From: Woeseiaceae bacterium
GTDB taxonomy: Bacteria; Pseudomonadota; Gammaproteobacteria; Steroidobacterales; Woeseiaceae
Assembly: GCA_021773115.1 (NCBI GenBank)
Contig: JAJFKS010000028.1
Location: 248,001 to 312,000 of the forward strand
Length of the DNA: 64,000 nt
Direction of reading: 5' to 3'
A model generated the notes under the pieces. It saw nothing but the letters and a program-made list of their open reading frames with translations, was not told where the DNA came from and made no database searches. The translations under genes and the position numbers were made by a program. Of the stretch, positions 1 through 8,946 are shown piece by piece; position 1 is the first letter of the stretch; every line of letters begins with the position of its first letter.

Positions 1-378
1 CAATGGACACTTGACCTCGAGTTTCGACGCTCCGCCTTCAATCTCTCTGTTTTTGACGAAAGTCGATCAGGTCGAATAAGCGCGGATGGCATTGCTGGCG
101 AAGATCAATCGCAATCCGGTGCTACCGCGTTATTTTCATGGCGGGCAGGCGTAAGAACGGAGTTTGCGTTTATGACATCCGTAGTTGAGCGAGAGACTGG
201 CTTAGGGGAAGGGTCGAGGTTTACCAGCGCTGGCATCGACATCACATATCGCGTCGGAACACGCAGCGACATTTCTCTCGGCTACACTTATAGCGATCAG
301 CAACCGAACATTAATAGCGTTGCCACTGAGGACTATGTCGCCAATGTTGTCTCGCTATTTTTCACCTATACGATGTAA
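1..378 (+). CDS. XrtA-associated outer-membrane beta-barrel protein, 3' end only
   Basis: The reading frame is open from base 1 to a TAA at 376-378, so only the last 125 residues are in the window. They consist of alternating polar/hydrophobic strands with Arg/Glu/Asp pairs and finish in the aromatic strand VVSLFFTYTM, the usual end of an outer-membrane barrel. Its position directly before the DUF3473-type deacetylase and FemAB genes fits the uncharacterised exosortase A-associated barrel family (TIGR03016-like), thought to act in polysaccharide export or anchoring. That assignment rests mainly on gene order; the barrel end is seen directly. An ATG at 172 is internal and not the start. Confidence 0.6.
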   Translation, partial: QWTLDLEFRRSAFNLSVFDESRSGRISADGIAGEDQSQSGATALFSWRAGVRTEFAFMTSVVERETGLGEGSRFTSAGIDITYRVGTRSDISLGYTYSDQQPNINSVATEDYVANVVSLFFTYTM

Positions 379-390
379 GGTGATCCCAAG

Positions 391-1245
391 TTGTCAATGA
401 ACACGTCGCAAGTGCATGCGATGACCTGCGATGTAGAAGACTATTTTCAGGTCTCTGCCTTCGACGGCATCGTAGCCAAAAGTCGCTGGAGCGACTTCGA
501 GTGTCGAATTCCCAGAAATATCGACAAGGCGCTGCAACTCTTTTCGGACCATAACGCAAAAGCGACGTTTTTTACGCTCGGTTGGGTCGCAAGTCACTAC
601 CCGGATGTTATCCGGCGTATTGTCGGCGAAGGCCATGAACTCGCAAGTCACGGAATGGTTCATCAAAGGGTTTGGTCGCAGACGGCCGATGAATTCCGGG
701 AGGATGCCGGCGCCGCTCGAAAACTCCTTGAAGACACGGGCGGCGTGGCGGTCATTGGATACCGGGCTGCGAGCTGGTCCATCGATCACAGGACTCCCTG
801 GGCTCACGAAATTCTCGCCGAAACAGGTTACCGGTACAGCTCAAGCGTATACCCGGTCTCGCATGATCACTATGGTGTACCCGATGCGCCGCGAAATCCC
901 TATGTCATTGATGGACCAGGCATTGTCGAAATACCTCCGAGTACCGCGCGCTTTGTTGGGCGAAATATTCCTGTGAGCGGGGGCGGCTATTTTCGTTTGT
1001 TTCCGTTGAGCCTCTCGCAATACTTTATTAGGAAACATCAGAGAACGGAGTCATACCCCTATATCTTCTATTTTCACCCGTGGGAACTCGATCCGGATCA
1101 ACCGCGATTCGATAATGCGCCGGTCAAAGCCCGATTCCGACATTACCTCAATCTGGAAAAGTTCGAAAAACGTTTGTCCGAACTTTTGCGGACGCACCGT
1201 TGGGGACGTATGGATGAGATCTATCTCGATGGTGAGAAAACGTGA
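391..1245 (+). CDS. XrtA-system polysaccharide deacetylase (DUF3473 type)
   Basis: This 284-residue cytoplasmic-looking protein has a NodB-type deacetylase fold. The metal-site Asp lies in the motif TCDVEDYFQ near residue 15, and the paired histidines are in ELASHGMVHQ near residue 88. A C-terminal block with FYFHPWELDPDQPRF is typical of the DUF3473 tail of exosortase A-associated deacetylases (TIGR03006-like). It would remove N- or O-acetyl groups from the exopolysaccharide or a precursor. The likely start is TTG 391, ten bases after an AGG; ATG 397 is an alternative. Its stop overlaps the next gene by four bases (GTGA), so the two are translationally coupled. Confidence 0.88.
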   Translation: MSMNTSQVHAMTCDVEDYFQVSAFDGIVAKSRWSDFECRIPRNIDKALQLFSDHNAKATFFTLGWVASHYPDVIRRIVGEGHELASHGMVHQRVWSQTADEFREDAGAARKLLEDTGGVAVIGYRAASWSIDHRTPWAHEILAETGYRYSSSVYPVSHDHYGVPDAPRNPYVIDGPGIVEIPPSTARFVGRNIPVSGGGYFRLFPLSLSQYFIRKHQRTESYPYIFYFHPWELDPDQPRFDNAPVKARFRHYLNLEKFEKRLSELLRTHRWGRMDEIYLDGEKT

Positions 1246-2276
1246 CCGAAGTATCGCGAGCAACGGATGCTCAACGAACTGACTGGGATCAATTCGTTGA
1301 TTCGTCAGAGCATGCTGAGTCGTATCATCCCTACGAATGGCGAAAGGTTTTTGAGCGAGTATTTGCACACAATTGCATATACCTGATTGCCCGGGATACA
1401 ACAGGGAACGTCAACGGAATCCTCCCTTTGGTGCAGTTAAAGAGTCGCCTTTTCGGAAATTTCCTGGTTTCCATACCGTGTTTCAATTACTGCGGTACTT
1501 TGACTTCAAATGATAATGTGCGACAGGCATTAATATCGGAGGCGTGGCGAGTTGCTGAATCGGTGGGTGCCAGTCACGTTGAGCTTCGGCATCGGGCCGG
1601 GGTGACGCTGGATCTTCCGTTTCGCGACGACAAAGTTTCTATGCAATTGGCATTGCCAGATTCCAGCGATGAGCTATGGAGAGAATTCACGTCGAAGCTG
1701 CGGGCTCAGATTCGTCGACCGAGTAAGGACGGCGCTGTGGCCGATGAAGGCGGAATTGAACTCCTGGATGAGTTCTACGCTGTATTCTCGCGGAACATGC
1801 GTGACCTGGGTACACCGGTTTACCCCAAAGATCTTTTCCGGGAAATGTGCGAGTCGTTTCCGGAGACCACGCGTATTTTTATCGTTCGAATCGACGGTAA
1901 ATCTTGCGCAGCGGGAATTACCTACGGATTTCGTGATCGACTCGAAATTCCATCGGCGTCTGCCTTGCGGGAATACAATCGATCATCGGTGAATATGCTG
2001 TTGTATTGGACTGTGCTGAAGTTTGCGATTCGTGAAGGTTACAAGTTGTTCGACTTCGGCCGATCAACGGTAAATGCCGGGACCTACAAGTTTAAAAAGC
2101 AATGGGGTGCCTTACCCGATCAATTGCATTGGCACTACTGCTTGAGACCCGGCGAGTCAATGCCATCGCTTAACCCACAAAACTCGAAATATCAGCTCGC
2201 GACCAAGATCTGGCAACGACTTCCATTGTGCGTTGCCAATCTGGTCGGTCCGCGAATCGTTCGGAATCTGCCGTGA
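1242..2276 (+). CDS. FemAB-family XrtA/PEP-CTERM-associated protein
   Basis: This is a 344-residue protein of the GNAT-like FemAB superfamily. Visible landmarks are the N-terminal WDQFVDSSEHAESYHPYEWR segment, the SKLRAQIRRPSKDG stretch typical of the exosortase A-linked branch (TIGR03019-like), and a C-terminal DFGRSTVNAGTYKFKKQWG block that is shared across the family. FemAB proteins transfer aminoacyl or acyl groups from activated donors; the substrate in XrtA loci is unknown, and modification of an amino sugar is an inference. The GTG start at 1242 overlaps the deacetylase stop. It ends eleven bases before the amidotransferase start. Confidence 0.85.
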   Translation: MTEVSRATDAQRTDWDQFVDSSEHAESYHPYEWRKVFERVFAHNCIYLIARDTTGNVNGILPLVQLKSRLFGNFLVSIPCFNYCGTLTSNDNVRQALISEAWRVAESVGASHVELRHRAGVTLDLPFRDDKVSMQLALPDSSDELWREFTSKLRAQIRRPSKDGAVADEGGIELLDEFYAVFSRNMRDLGTPVYPKDLFREMCESFPETTRIFIVRIDGKSCAAGITYGFRDRLEIPSASALREYNRSSVNMLLYWTVLKFAIREGYKLFDFGRSTVNAGTYKFKKQWGALPDQLHWHYCLRPGESMPSLNPQNSKYQLATKIWQRLPLCVANLVGPRIVRNLP

Positions 2277-2286
2277 GGAGCAGCTT

Positions 2287-4224
2287 ATGTGCGGCATCGT
2301 AGGAATTGTCCGGGCGAATGGAAGCCACCGATACAACATTGACGATGTACATCGTATGGCCGATGCCATTGTCCACAGAGGTCCCGACGACCATGGCCTT
2401 TTCGAAGATCGCAATGTGATCCTTGGCATGCGGCGCTTGTCAATTATCGACCTCGAGGGCGGTCACCAGCCGATTCACAACGAAGACCGCACAATATGGG
2501 TCGTTAACAACGGTGAAATCTATAATTACCAGCGTCTGAGAAGAATGCTGATCGACCGCGGACATCGATTCGAAACCCATAGCGACACCGAAGTACTCGT
2601 TCACCTGTATGAGGAGTACGGCGAGGCTTTTCTGACTCATCTTGAGGGTATGTTCGCCGTAGCGCTTTGGGACGGGAAGAAAAGAAAGCTGATACTTGCG
2701 CGCGATAGAATCGGCATCAAGCCGATTTACTATTGGATCAAAAACGGTGGACTGGCATTCGCATCCGAGATCAAAAGCATCATCACGCTTCCCGGCTTCT
2801 CTGTCGCCGTTGACGAAGGCGCCCTGGCTGAATACACAGGAATTGGTTATGCGGTTGCGCCAAAGACGATCTTCGAAGGCGTACACAAGCTGCCGCCAGC
2901 ATCTGCTCTCGTTTGGCAGGACAACAAGTTCAGGATCCATCAGTACTGGTCACCACCGACGGAGACGGATGAGTCAACAGGTTACGAAGAATGGGCTGAG
3001 CGTATTCGACATGAATTGGAGCGTGCCGTTAAGGACCACATGGTCAGCGACGTACCCGTCGGCGCTTTTCTGAGCGGCGGCATCGATTCCAGTGCGGTTG
3101 TTTCCTTAATGGGTGACGCGCCCTCGAAGGATTTGACGACCTACAGTATTGGCTATCGTGGCGGCAAGGCCGCCGAATATTATAATGAGTTGCCGTACGC
3201 GCGCGAAGTCGCAGACAGGCTGGGTACTCAACACTGTGAGATCGAAGTAAAGCCAGACGTTGCGAGATTGTTGCCGAAGTTAATCTGGCACCTTGAGGAG
3301 CCGATATCAGACAGCGCGATAATGACGACGTTTCTGGTGTCCGAACTCGCGGCAAAGTCAGTGAAGGTAATTCTGTCCGGCGTGGGCGGCGACGAGCTTT
3401 TCGCCGGCTATAACCGATATCTCGGTGACCATTACTACAACCGCTATCAGAAAGCGCCGCGCTGGCTTCGCAGCTCCGTGCTTCCCAAACTGGCGAACTT
3501 GTTGCCCAGCGGTAGACAAAACCGCCTCATGGATATGTCGCGTTATGCGAAACGATTTATAAATGCGGGCGGGATGGACTGGCGTGAGCGCTATCGCTAT
3601 TTCCTGTCCATCGCTAACGACGATGTTGTCGATAAATTGCTCAGTCAAAATACTGCAAAGAACTCCAATGGCTTTTCAATCGCCGCTGCGAATGAAACCG
3701 CCGAGGATGAGTTGCTGCGGCTTTTTCGAATCGATTGGCAAACACAGCTGGCCGAGAACCTGTTGCTCCTGACCGACAAGATGAGCATGGCCGTGAGTCT
3801 TGAGTGCCGCGTACCTTTTCTTGATCACAAACTGGTTGAGTTAGCGGCTCAGATTCCGGCACGGCATAAGCTGCCCGATGGTCGTTTAAAAGGATTGCTA
3901 AAGGACTCGCTTAAAGGCGTATTGCCGGACTCGATCATTAACCGCCGTAAGCGCGGCTTCGGTGCTCCGGTGGGTGTCTGGTTCAAAGAGGAACTGGTTC
4001 CGCTGCGTAACGAACTGCTAGGGCGCCATACCGTCGAGAAGCGGGGCTTGCTGGATTCGCAAACGGTGCAACTGGTTTGTGAAGATCATGACCATAGTCG
4101 AGAAGATTACACCGACCTGATTCTGGTCTTGATGAATCTGGAAATATGGTCGCGCATGTTCCTTGACGGGAAGAGCCACGAAGACGTTTCCGGCGAACTG
4201 GCTGAATACGGGCTGGGTATCTGA
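2287..4224 (+). CDS. asparagine synthase-like glutamine amidotransferase (first copy)
   Basis: This 645-residue class II glutamine amidotransferase is fused to an asparagine-synthetase domain. The protein begins MCGIVGIV, so Cys2 is the glutaminase nucleophile after Met removal; RGPDD and NGEIYN are glutamine-site motifs. The ATP pyrophosphatase loop SGGIDSS lies at residues 263-269. The start is ATG 2287 after GGAG; an in-frame upstream start at 2233 would bury the essential Cys and was rejected. In XrtA loci such enzymes probably amidate a sugar acid or related carboxyl group rather than make asparagine, but that is an inference from context. A second active copy lies at 7035 and a degenerate one at 16873-18687. 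Confidence 0.88.
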   Translation: MCGIVGIVRANGSHRYNIDDVHRMADAIVHRGPDDHGLFEDRNVILGMRRLSIIDLEGGHQPIHNEDRTIWVVNNGEIYNYQRLRRMLIDRGHRFETHSDTEVLVHLYEEYGEAFLTHLEGMFAVALWDGKKRKLILARDRIGIKPIYYWIKNGGLAFASEIKSIITLPGFSVAVDEGALAEYTGIGYAVAPKTIFEGVHKLPPASALVWQDNKFRIHQYWSPPTETDESTGYEEWAERIRHELERAVKDHMVSDVPVGAFLSGGIDSSAVVSLMGDAPSKDLTTYSIGYRGGKAAEYYNELPYAREVADRLGTQHCEIEVKPDVARLLPKLIWHLEEPISDSAIMTTFLVSELAAKSVKVILSGVGGDELFAGYNRYLGDHYYNRYQKAPRWLRSSVLPKLANLLPSGRQNRLMDMSRYAKRFINAGGMDWRERYRYFLSIANDDVVDKLLSQNTAKNSNGFSIAAANETAEDELLRLFRIDWQTQLAENLLLLTDKMSMAVSLECRVPFLDHKLVELAAQIPARHKLPDGRLKGLLKDSLKGVLPDSIINRRKRGFGAPVGVWFKEELVPLRNELLGRHTVEKRGLLDSQTVQLVCEDHDHSREDYTDLILVLMNLEIWSRMFLDGKSHEDVSGELAEYGLGI

Positions 4225-4226
4225 AT

Positions 4227-5924
4227 ATGCCACTTACGGTTCATATACACCATCCGGCAACCTGGAAACTCGCGTTCTTGGTCGGAATTTTTGCGTTTCT
4301 GATTATCGTGTTCGGCGTCAGTTTCTCATCAATGTGGGATTTGTGGCAGACCAGCGATCACCGACACGGACTCCTGATTTTTCCCATTTCCGTGTTCCTA
4401 ATCTGGCAAAAACGTCATGAACTCATTGACGTCCCCGTAGTCGCGGACCCGCGCGGATTCTTGCCAGTTATCCTGCTGACATTAATTTGGTTGTTAGCTC
4501 GGCTGGCGGGCGTTCAGGTAATTGAACATGTCGCCGTTCTCTCGATCTACCCGGCCGTGGTCATGACGCTGGGTGGCTGGATGTTGCTTCGAAAGCTTTT
4601 GTTTCCCATTCTCTTTTTGTTGCTAGCTACCCCACTTGGCGAGTCACTGGTTCCGTCTCTTATGGTCATTACTGCCGATATTTCGGCAGGTCTTCTCAAG
4701 CTGAGTGGAATTCCGCTGTTGCGCAATGGTCAGTACATGAGTTTGCCGGGAGGCGATTTCGTAGTCGCCGATGTGTGTTCGGGCCTGCGCTATCTGATGT
4801 CGGGATTGATGTTATCGCTCTTGTTCGGCTATCTGACATTCACGCAACAACGGAAAAGGCTGGTTCTGGTTTTGGTCACCGCATTGACGCTGGTGATTGC
4901 TAATGGTTTTCGCGCCTATATCGTAATGGCTATAGCATCTGCATCGGATATGAGATATCTCGGTGGCCGGGATCACATCTACTTCGGCTGGTTGATGTTC
5001 GGTATCGTTATGTTGCTTATCATGTGGATCAGTGCACGTTTCGCTGATAAAGACGATGCGGAAGACATTGATGTATCTGATTCGATGGTAATGAGGGCAT
5101 CTCGTTCCGGTTGGCCGCTGATCGGCGCGCTCGTACTCGCAATGCTGGCGGTAACAGTGAAACCGTTGCAGGCGGATTTTGGTGAAACCGGCGTCATGTT
5201 GGTGGCCGCTGCTGCGCTGTTTGCGTTCATTTTCCTACTCGTACGGCACCACGATACGCGGGGAGCCGGCGACGAACCAAGATCCAGAATCGCGGCCATA
5301 ACCTTCGAATTACATCACGCGCTGGTATCCGCGGTGTTAGTCATCGTGCTCGTTGGTGTGGCGCGGTTGGCAGATGCGGTGGAAAATAGACCGGTCTCGG
5401 TGCCTGAGGATACGGATATTGCGTCCGTCATTCCGTGTTCTGTAGCGGGCCCCTGGAGACACCGCTGGCAGCCGAGTTTCGATAGTCCGGATCATACGCA
5501 GTCCGCGACATTCGATTGTGCCGGCGAGCATATCGGCATTTTCGTGTCCGTTTATGCGAGCGCATTGCAGGGTGCGGAGCTGATTAGCTCGTCGAACTAC
5601 ATTATTCCACCGCAGTGGAATCAGGTCAGTACGCTAGCCACCTACTCTGTGCCGGATGGCGACCGTGATTCTTATTCCGTGGGCGAATATAAAATCGATT
5701 CGCCTGGCTCGAGCGTCATTGTCTGGTATTGGTATGAAGTTGATGGGCGGATTTCCCATTCGCCACTCGTTACGAAGTTCAATCAAATCTTGGCGCTGGT
5801 ACGCGGCCGCCCGGCAGGAGGTCGTGTAATCGTTATCGAAACGACCAACACAGGGGATACTCAGTTAGCGCGTGGACGCCTCAAAAAAGCGGCGTCAGAA
5901 ATCATCGGGGCGGGCGCTCGCTAA
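4227..5924 (+). CDS. xrtA: exosortase A fused to an EpsI domain
   Basis: This 565-residue polytopic membrane protein has about eight hydrophobic segments in residues 15-275. The transpeptidase-like catalytic triad is visible: Cys184 in ADVCSGLRYL, Arg229 in ANGFRAY and His250 in RDHIYFGW. Residues about 380-560 form a periplasmic EpsI-type domain, commonly fused in exosortase A. XrtA cleaves and processes proteins carrying a C-terminal PEP-CTERM signal and is genetically tied to exopolysaccharide production. The start is ATG 4227, two bases after the upstream stop, and the stop overlaps the next ATG by one base (TAATG). The triad is intact, so the enzyme is probably active. Confidence 0.95.
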   Translation: MPLTVHIHHPATWKLAFLVGIFAFLIIVFGVSFSSMWDLWQTSDHRHGLLIFPISVFLIWQKRHELIDVPVVADPRGFLPVILLTLIWLLARLAGVQVIEHVAVLSIYPAVVMTLGGWMLLRKLLFPILFLLLATPLGESLVPSLMVITADISAGLLKLSGIPLLRNGQYMSLPGGDFVVADVCSGLRYLMSGLMLSLLFGYLTFTQQRKRLVLVLVTALTLVIANGFRAYIVMAIASASDMRYLGGRDHIYFGWLMFGIVMLLIMWISARFADKDDAEDIDVSDSMVMRASRSGWPLIGALVLAMLAVTVKPLQADFGETGVMLVAAAALFAFIFLLVRHHDTRGAGDEPRSRIAAITFELHHALVSAVLVIVLVGVARLADAVENRPVSVPEDTDIASVIPCSVAGPWRHRWQPSFDSPDHTQSATFDCAGEHIGIFVSVYASALQGAELISSSNYIIPPQWNQVSTLATYSVPDGDRDSYSVGEYKIDSPGSSVIVWYWYEVDGRISHSPLVTKFNQILALVRGRPAGGRVIVIETTNTGDTQLARGRLKKAASEIIGAGAR

Positions 5925-7033
5925 TGTTGGTCGCGCATATCGTTTTTCGGTTTGATTATGGTGGTCTGGAGAACGGCGTTGTAAACGTGATTAACGGACT
6001 GGCAGACGGTGAGCAACGTCACACAGTCATCGCGTTAACAGAAGCAACGGAGTTTTCAGGTCGTTTGTGCGGTGGTGTCGCAGTCCACAGTCTTGGGAAG
6101 AGGCCGGGTAAGGATTTTGCGGCGTACTTGAGATTATTCAGGTTGTTGCGCCGGCTGAAACCGGACATCGTCCATACACGAAACATCGGAACCATGGACT
6201 GCGCGGTTGTGGCCTACCTGGCCGGAGTCCCGATCCGCATACACGGGGAGCATGGTTGGGACGTAGCTGATCCGGACGGGACGAACCGAAAATATCGTTT
6301 TGTTCGACGAATACTGCATCGATTCGTGCACCGATTCGTTACGGTCTCAGACGATTTGCGTCGCTGGCTCGTTGGCGTAGTTGGAATTCCTGAAGCCAAG
6401 ATCCAACATATCTGTAATGGTGTTGACACGCAGAGATTCAAACCAGGAGGTGCTAGCGATTCAACTGATGCGGCAGTAGTGGTTGGAAGTGTGACGCGCT
6501 TTTCAGCGATAAAGGACCCTCTTAATCTGGTCGAGGCGTTTGTGTCCCTGCAAGAAAATCCCGCGTTATCTGATACTCCCAGTCGATTGCTGATGATCGG
6601 TGATGGCGAATTGCACGAGGACGCGGTTACCAGCCTTCGAGACGCCGGACTTCTGCATGTGTCGTCGCTGCCGGGCAGTCGGGACGATATTCCACAACAG
6701 CTACGCACTATGGATATATTCGTTTTGGGATCTCTGCGTGAAGGGATTTCCAATACTTTGCTTGAGGCAATGGCATCGGGACTCCCGGTGATTGCCTGTG
6801 ATACAGGCGGAAATTCAGAACTTATTGAGAACGATTTTAATGGTGTGCTTGTCTCTCCCGGAAATCGCGCTGAACTGGCGTACGCGATAGCAGAGTATCT
6901 TCGCAATCCGGATCTTCGGGTTCGTCACGGAACTGCGTCGAGGGATCGTGTAGTTTCACTATTTTCAATAACGTCAATGGTCAACAATTACCGGCTGCTC
7001 TATGAAGAGCTGTTGGGACATCGGGTAAATTGA
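5924..7033 (+). CDS. XrtA-associated glycosyltransferase, GT-B fold
   Basis: This 369-residue retaining glycosyltransferase has a GT4-type layout. The N-terminal domain has FRFDYGGLENGVVNVING, which carries the glycine-rich donor/acceptor loop. The C-terminal domain has VGSVTRFSAIKDP and the E-x7-E region GSLREGISNTLLEAMASGLP. The family is the exosortase A-associated sugar transferase (TIGR03088-like), found beside the amidotransferase that follows here by one base. It would add one sugar to the lipid-linked repeat unit on the cytoplasmic face. The start at 5924 overlaps the xrtA stop. Confidence 0.9.
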   Translation: MLVAHIVFRFDYGGLENGVVNVINGLADGEQRHTVIALTEATEFSGRLCGGVAVHSLGKRPGKDFAAYLRLFRLLRRLKPDIVHTRNIGTMDCAVVAYLAGVPIRIHGEHGWDVADPDGTNRKYRFVRRILHRFVHRFVTVSDDLRRWLVGVVGIPEAKIQHICNGVDTQRFKPGGASDSTDAAVVVGSVTRFSAIKDPLNLVEAFVSLQENPALSDTPSRLLMIGDGELHEDAVTSLRDAGLLHVSSLPGSRDDIPQQLRTMDIFVLGSLREGISNTLLEAMASGLPVIACDTGGNSELIENDFNGVLVSPGNRAELAYAIAEYLRNPDLRVRHGTASRDRVVSLFSITSMVNNYRLLYEELLGHRVN

Positions 7034-7034
7034 A

Positions 7035-8945
7035 ATGTGCGGTATAACAGGTATTGTCGATCTCAGAGATAAAAGACCAATAAATCAGAGTCTTATCCGT
7101 GACATGAATGACTCGCTAAGCCATCGAGGGCCCGATGGCGATGGATTTCACTTTGAGCCAGGTGTTGGTTTCGGTCACAGACGACTTTCGATTATCGACC
7201 TCGAAGGCGGAAAGCAGCCACTCTACAACGAGGATGAAACCGTTGTTGTCACTTACAACGGCGAAATCTATAACTTTCGGGAATTGGCGCAAGAATTACA
7301 GGCGCTCGGACACGTATTTCGTACACATTGCGATACGGAAGTTATTGTCCATGCGTGGGAAGAGTGGGGTGCAGGGAGTTTACAACGATTCAATGGCATG
7401 TTCGCCTTCGCGCTGTGGGACCGTAATAAGGACACGCTTTTTCTGGCGCGTGATCGGCTCGGCATTAAGCCGCTCTACTACGCACTACTTGCCGATGACT
7501 TTCTGGTATTCGGATCCGAGTTGAAAGCAGTGACACGAAATCCATCGGTTTCTCGCGACCTAGATTCTCGTGCTATAGAAGAATATTTCACTTTTGGCTA
7601 CGTTCCGGAGCCTCGAAGTATCTATAAGTCTGTAAAGAAAATGGAGCCGGGTACATTTTTGCAACTAAAGCGTGGGCAGTCAGGCGCCGACGCGGTTCGA
7701 TACTGGGACGTGCCGCTGGACGAGGCATCACGATCGCCTGGGTCGTGGGAGAACACGTGCGAAGAATTGCGAGAGCGACTGAAGGCCAGCGTCGACCGTC
7801 GACTTGTTGCAGACGTGCCGTTGGGAGCTTTTCTCTCGGGTGGAATCGATTCAAGCGCAGTGGTTGCTATGATGCGCGAACTCAATACAGATTCAATTCT
7901 GACTTGTTCAATCGGTTTCAATGAGAAACGATACGACGAGTCAGGTTATGCGGACATGGTCGCAAAAGTGAAACGAACCAACCACAAGGCAGAAAAGGTT
8001 GAAGCCGCCGACTACGGTTTGCTCGAAAAACTCGTTGGCATTTACGACGAGCCGTACGCTGATAGCTCTGCTATTCCGACGTATCGTGTTTGTGAACTCG
8101 CGCGGAAACATGTAACCGTTGCACTATCAGGTGACGGTGGCGATGAAAATTACGTCGGGTATCGACGGTACAAATTGTTTGCGATGGAAGAAAGGCTACG
8201 TTCCGTGTTTCCAGACAAAGTCAGGAGAGGAGTTTTCGGGTTTCTCGGCGACTATTATCCAAAACTTGACTGGGCGCCACGCGTATTTCGTGGCAAAACT
8301 ACATTCCAGGCACTGGCGCGTAGTTCGGCCAATGCTTACTTGCACGGTGTGTCCATTTTTCCAGAGGAGGGTAGAAATTGGCTGTTCTCCGAGTCCTTCA
8401 AGAGCGAACTCCAGGGATATCGCTCGCGGGAGGTTTACGCGAGGCACCTTGAGGGGAAAGAATTTGAGGACAGTATTCGAATGGTTCAATACCTCGATTT
8501 TAAAACCTACCTGCCCGGAGATATCCTTACAAAAGTTGACCGCGCCAGCATGGCACACGGGCTTGAGGTCCGAGTGCCGTTTCTCGACCACTCATTTGTT
8601 TCCTGGACCGCCGGTCTGCCGACCGGTGACAAGCTGAGGGGCGGCGGTAAACATGTTCTGAAGGAAGCATTACGCCCGCTTTTGCCAGAAGAAGTACTTT
8701 TCAGGAAGAAAATGGGTTTTGGCGTGCCCCTTGATATTTGGTTTCGCGGCTCGTTGAAAGAGCGAATTGCCGAGACGGTCCGCGGTGATCGGCTTAAGGG
8801 GGCCGGCATATTTGCTCCCGAAAGTTTGGACAGGCTGGTTACCGAGCACCAATCCGGCAAACGGGACTGGAGTCCGATACTTTGGGCGTTGCTGATGTTT
8901 GACGGTTTTCTTCAAAACGACGACCTTCAAACTGGAGTCGCTTAA
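7035..8945 (+). CDS. XrtA-associated amidotransferase (second copy)
   Basis: This 636-residue class II amidotransferase/asparagine-synthetase-like enzyme starts MCGITGIVDL, with Cys2 as nucleophile. It has RGPDGDG and YNGEIYN in the glutaminase domain and the ATP loop SGGIDSS at residues 268-274. The adjacency glycosyltransferase-amidotransferase at 5924-8945 is the signature pair of exosortase A loci (TIGR03088/TIGR03108-like). ATG 7035 follows the preceding stop by one base. It is distinct from the copy at 2287, so this is an old duplication or two separate acquisitions, not a recent tandem copy. Amidation of a sugar carboxylate is the inferred job. Confidence 0.9.
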   Translation: MCGITGIVDLRDKRPINQSLIRDMNDSLSHRGPDGDGFHFEPGVGFGHRRLSIIDLEGGKQPLYNEDETVVVTYNGEIYNFRELAQELQALGHVFRTHCDTEVIVHAWEEWGAGSLQRFNGMFAFALWDRNKDTLFLARDRLGIKPLYYALLADDFLVFGSELKAVTRNPSVSRDLDSRAIEEYFTFGYVPEPRSIYKSVKKMEPGTFLQLKRGQSGADAVRYWDVPLDEASRSPGSWENTCEELRERLKASVDRRLVADVPLGAFLSGGIDSSAVVAMMRELNTDSILTCSIGFNEKRYDESGYADMVAKVKRTNHKAEKVEAADYGLLEKLVGIYDEPYADSSAIPTYRVCELARKHVTVALSGDGGDENYVGYRRYKLFAMEERLRSVFPDKVRRGVFGFLGDYYPKLDWAPRVFRGKTTFQALARSSANAYLHGVSIFPEEGRNWLFSESFKSELQGYRSREVYARHLEGKEFEDSIRMVQYLDFKTYLPGDILTKVDRASMAHGLEVRVPFLDHSFVSWTAGLPTGDKLRGGGKHVLKEALRPLLPEEVLFRKKMGFGVPLDIWFRGSLKERIAETVRGDRLKGAGIFAPESLDRLVTEHQSGKRDWSPILWALLMFDGFLQNDDLQTGVA

Positions 8946-8946
8946 G

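Noticed and set aside
2233..2286. Upstream in-frame start of the first amidotransferase
   Set aside because: It would place 18 residues before MCGIV and block the N-terminal Cys nucleophile; ATG 2287 has a good ribosome site.
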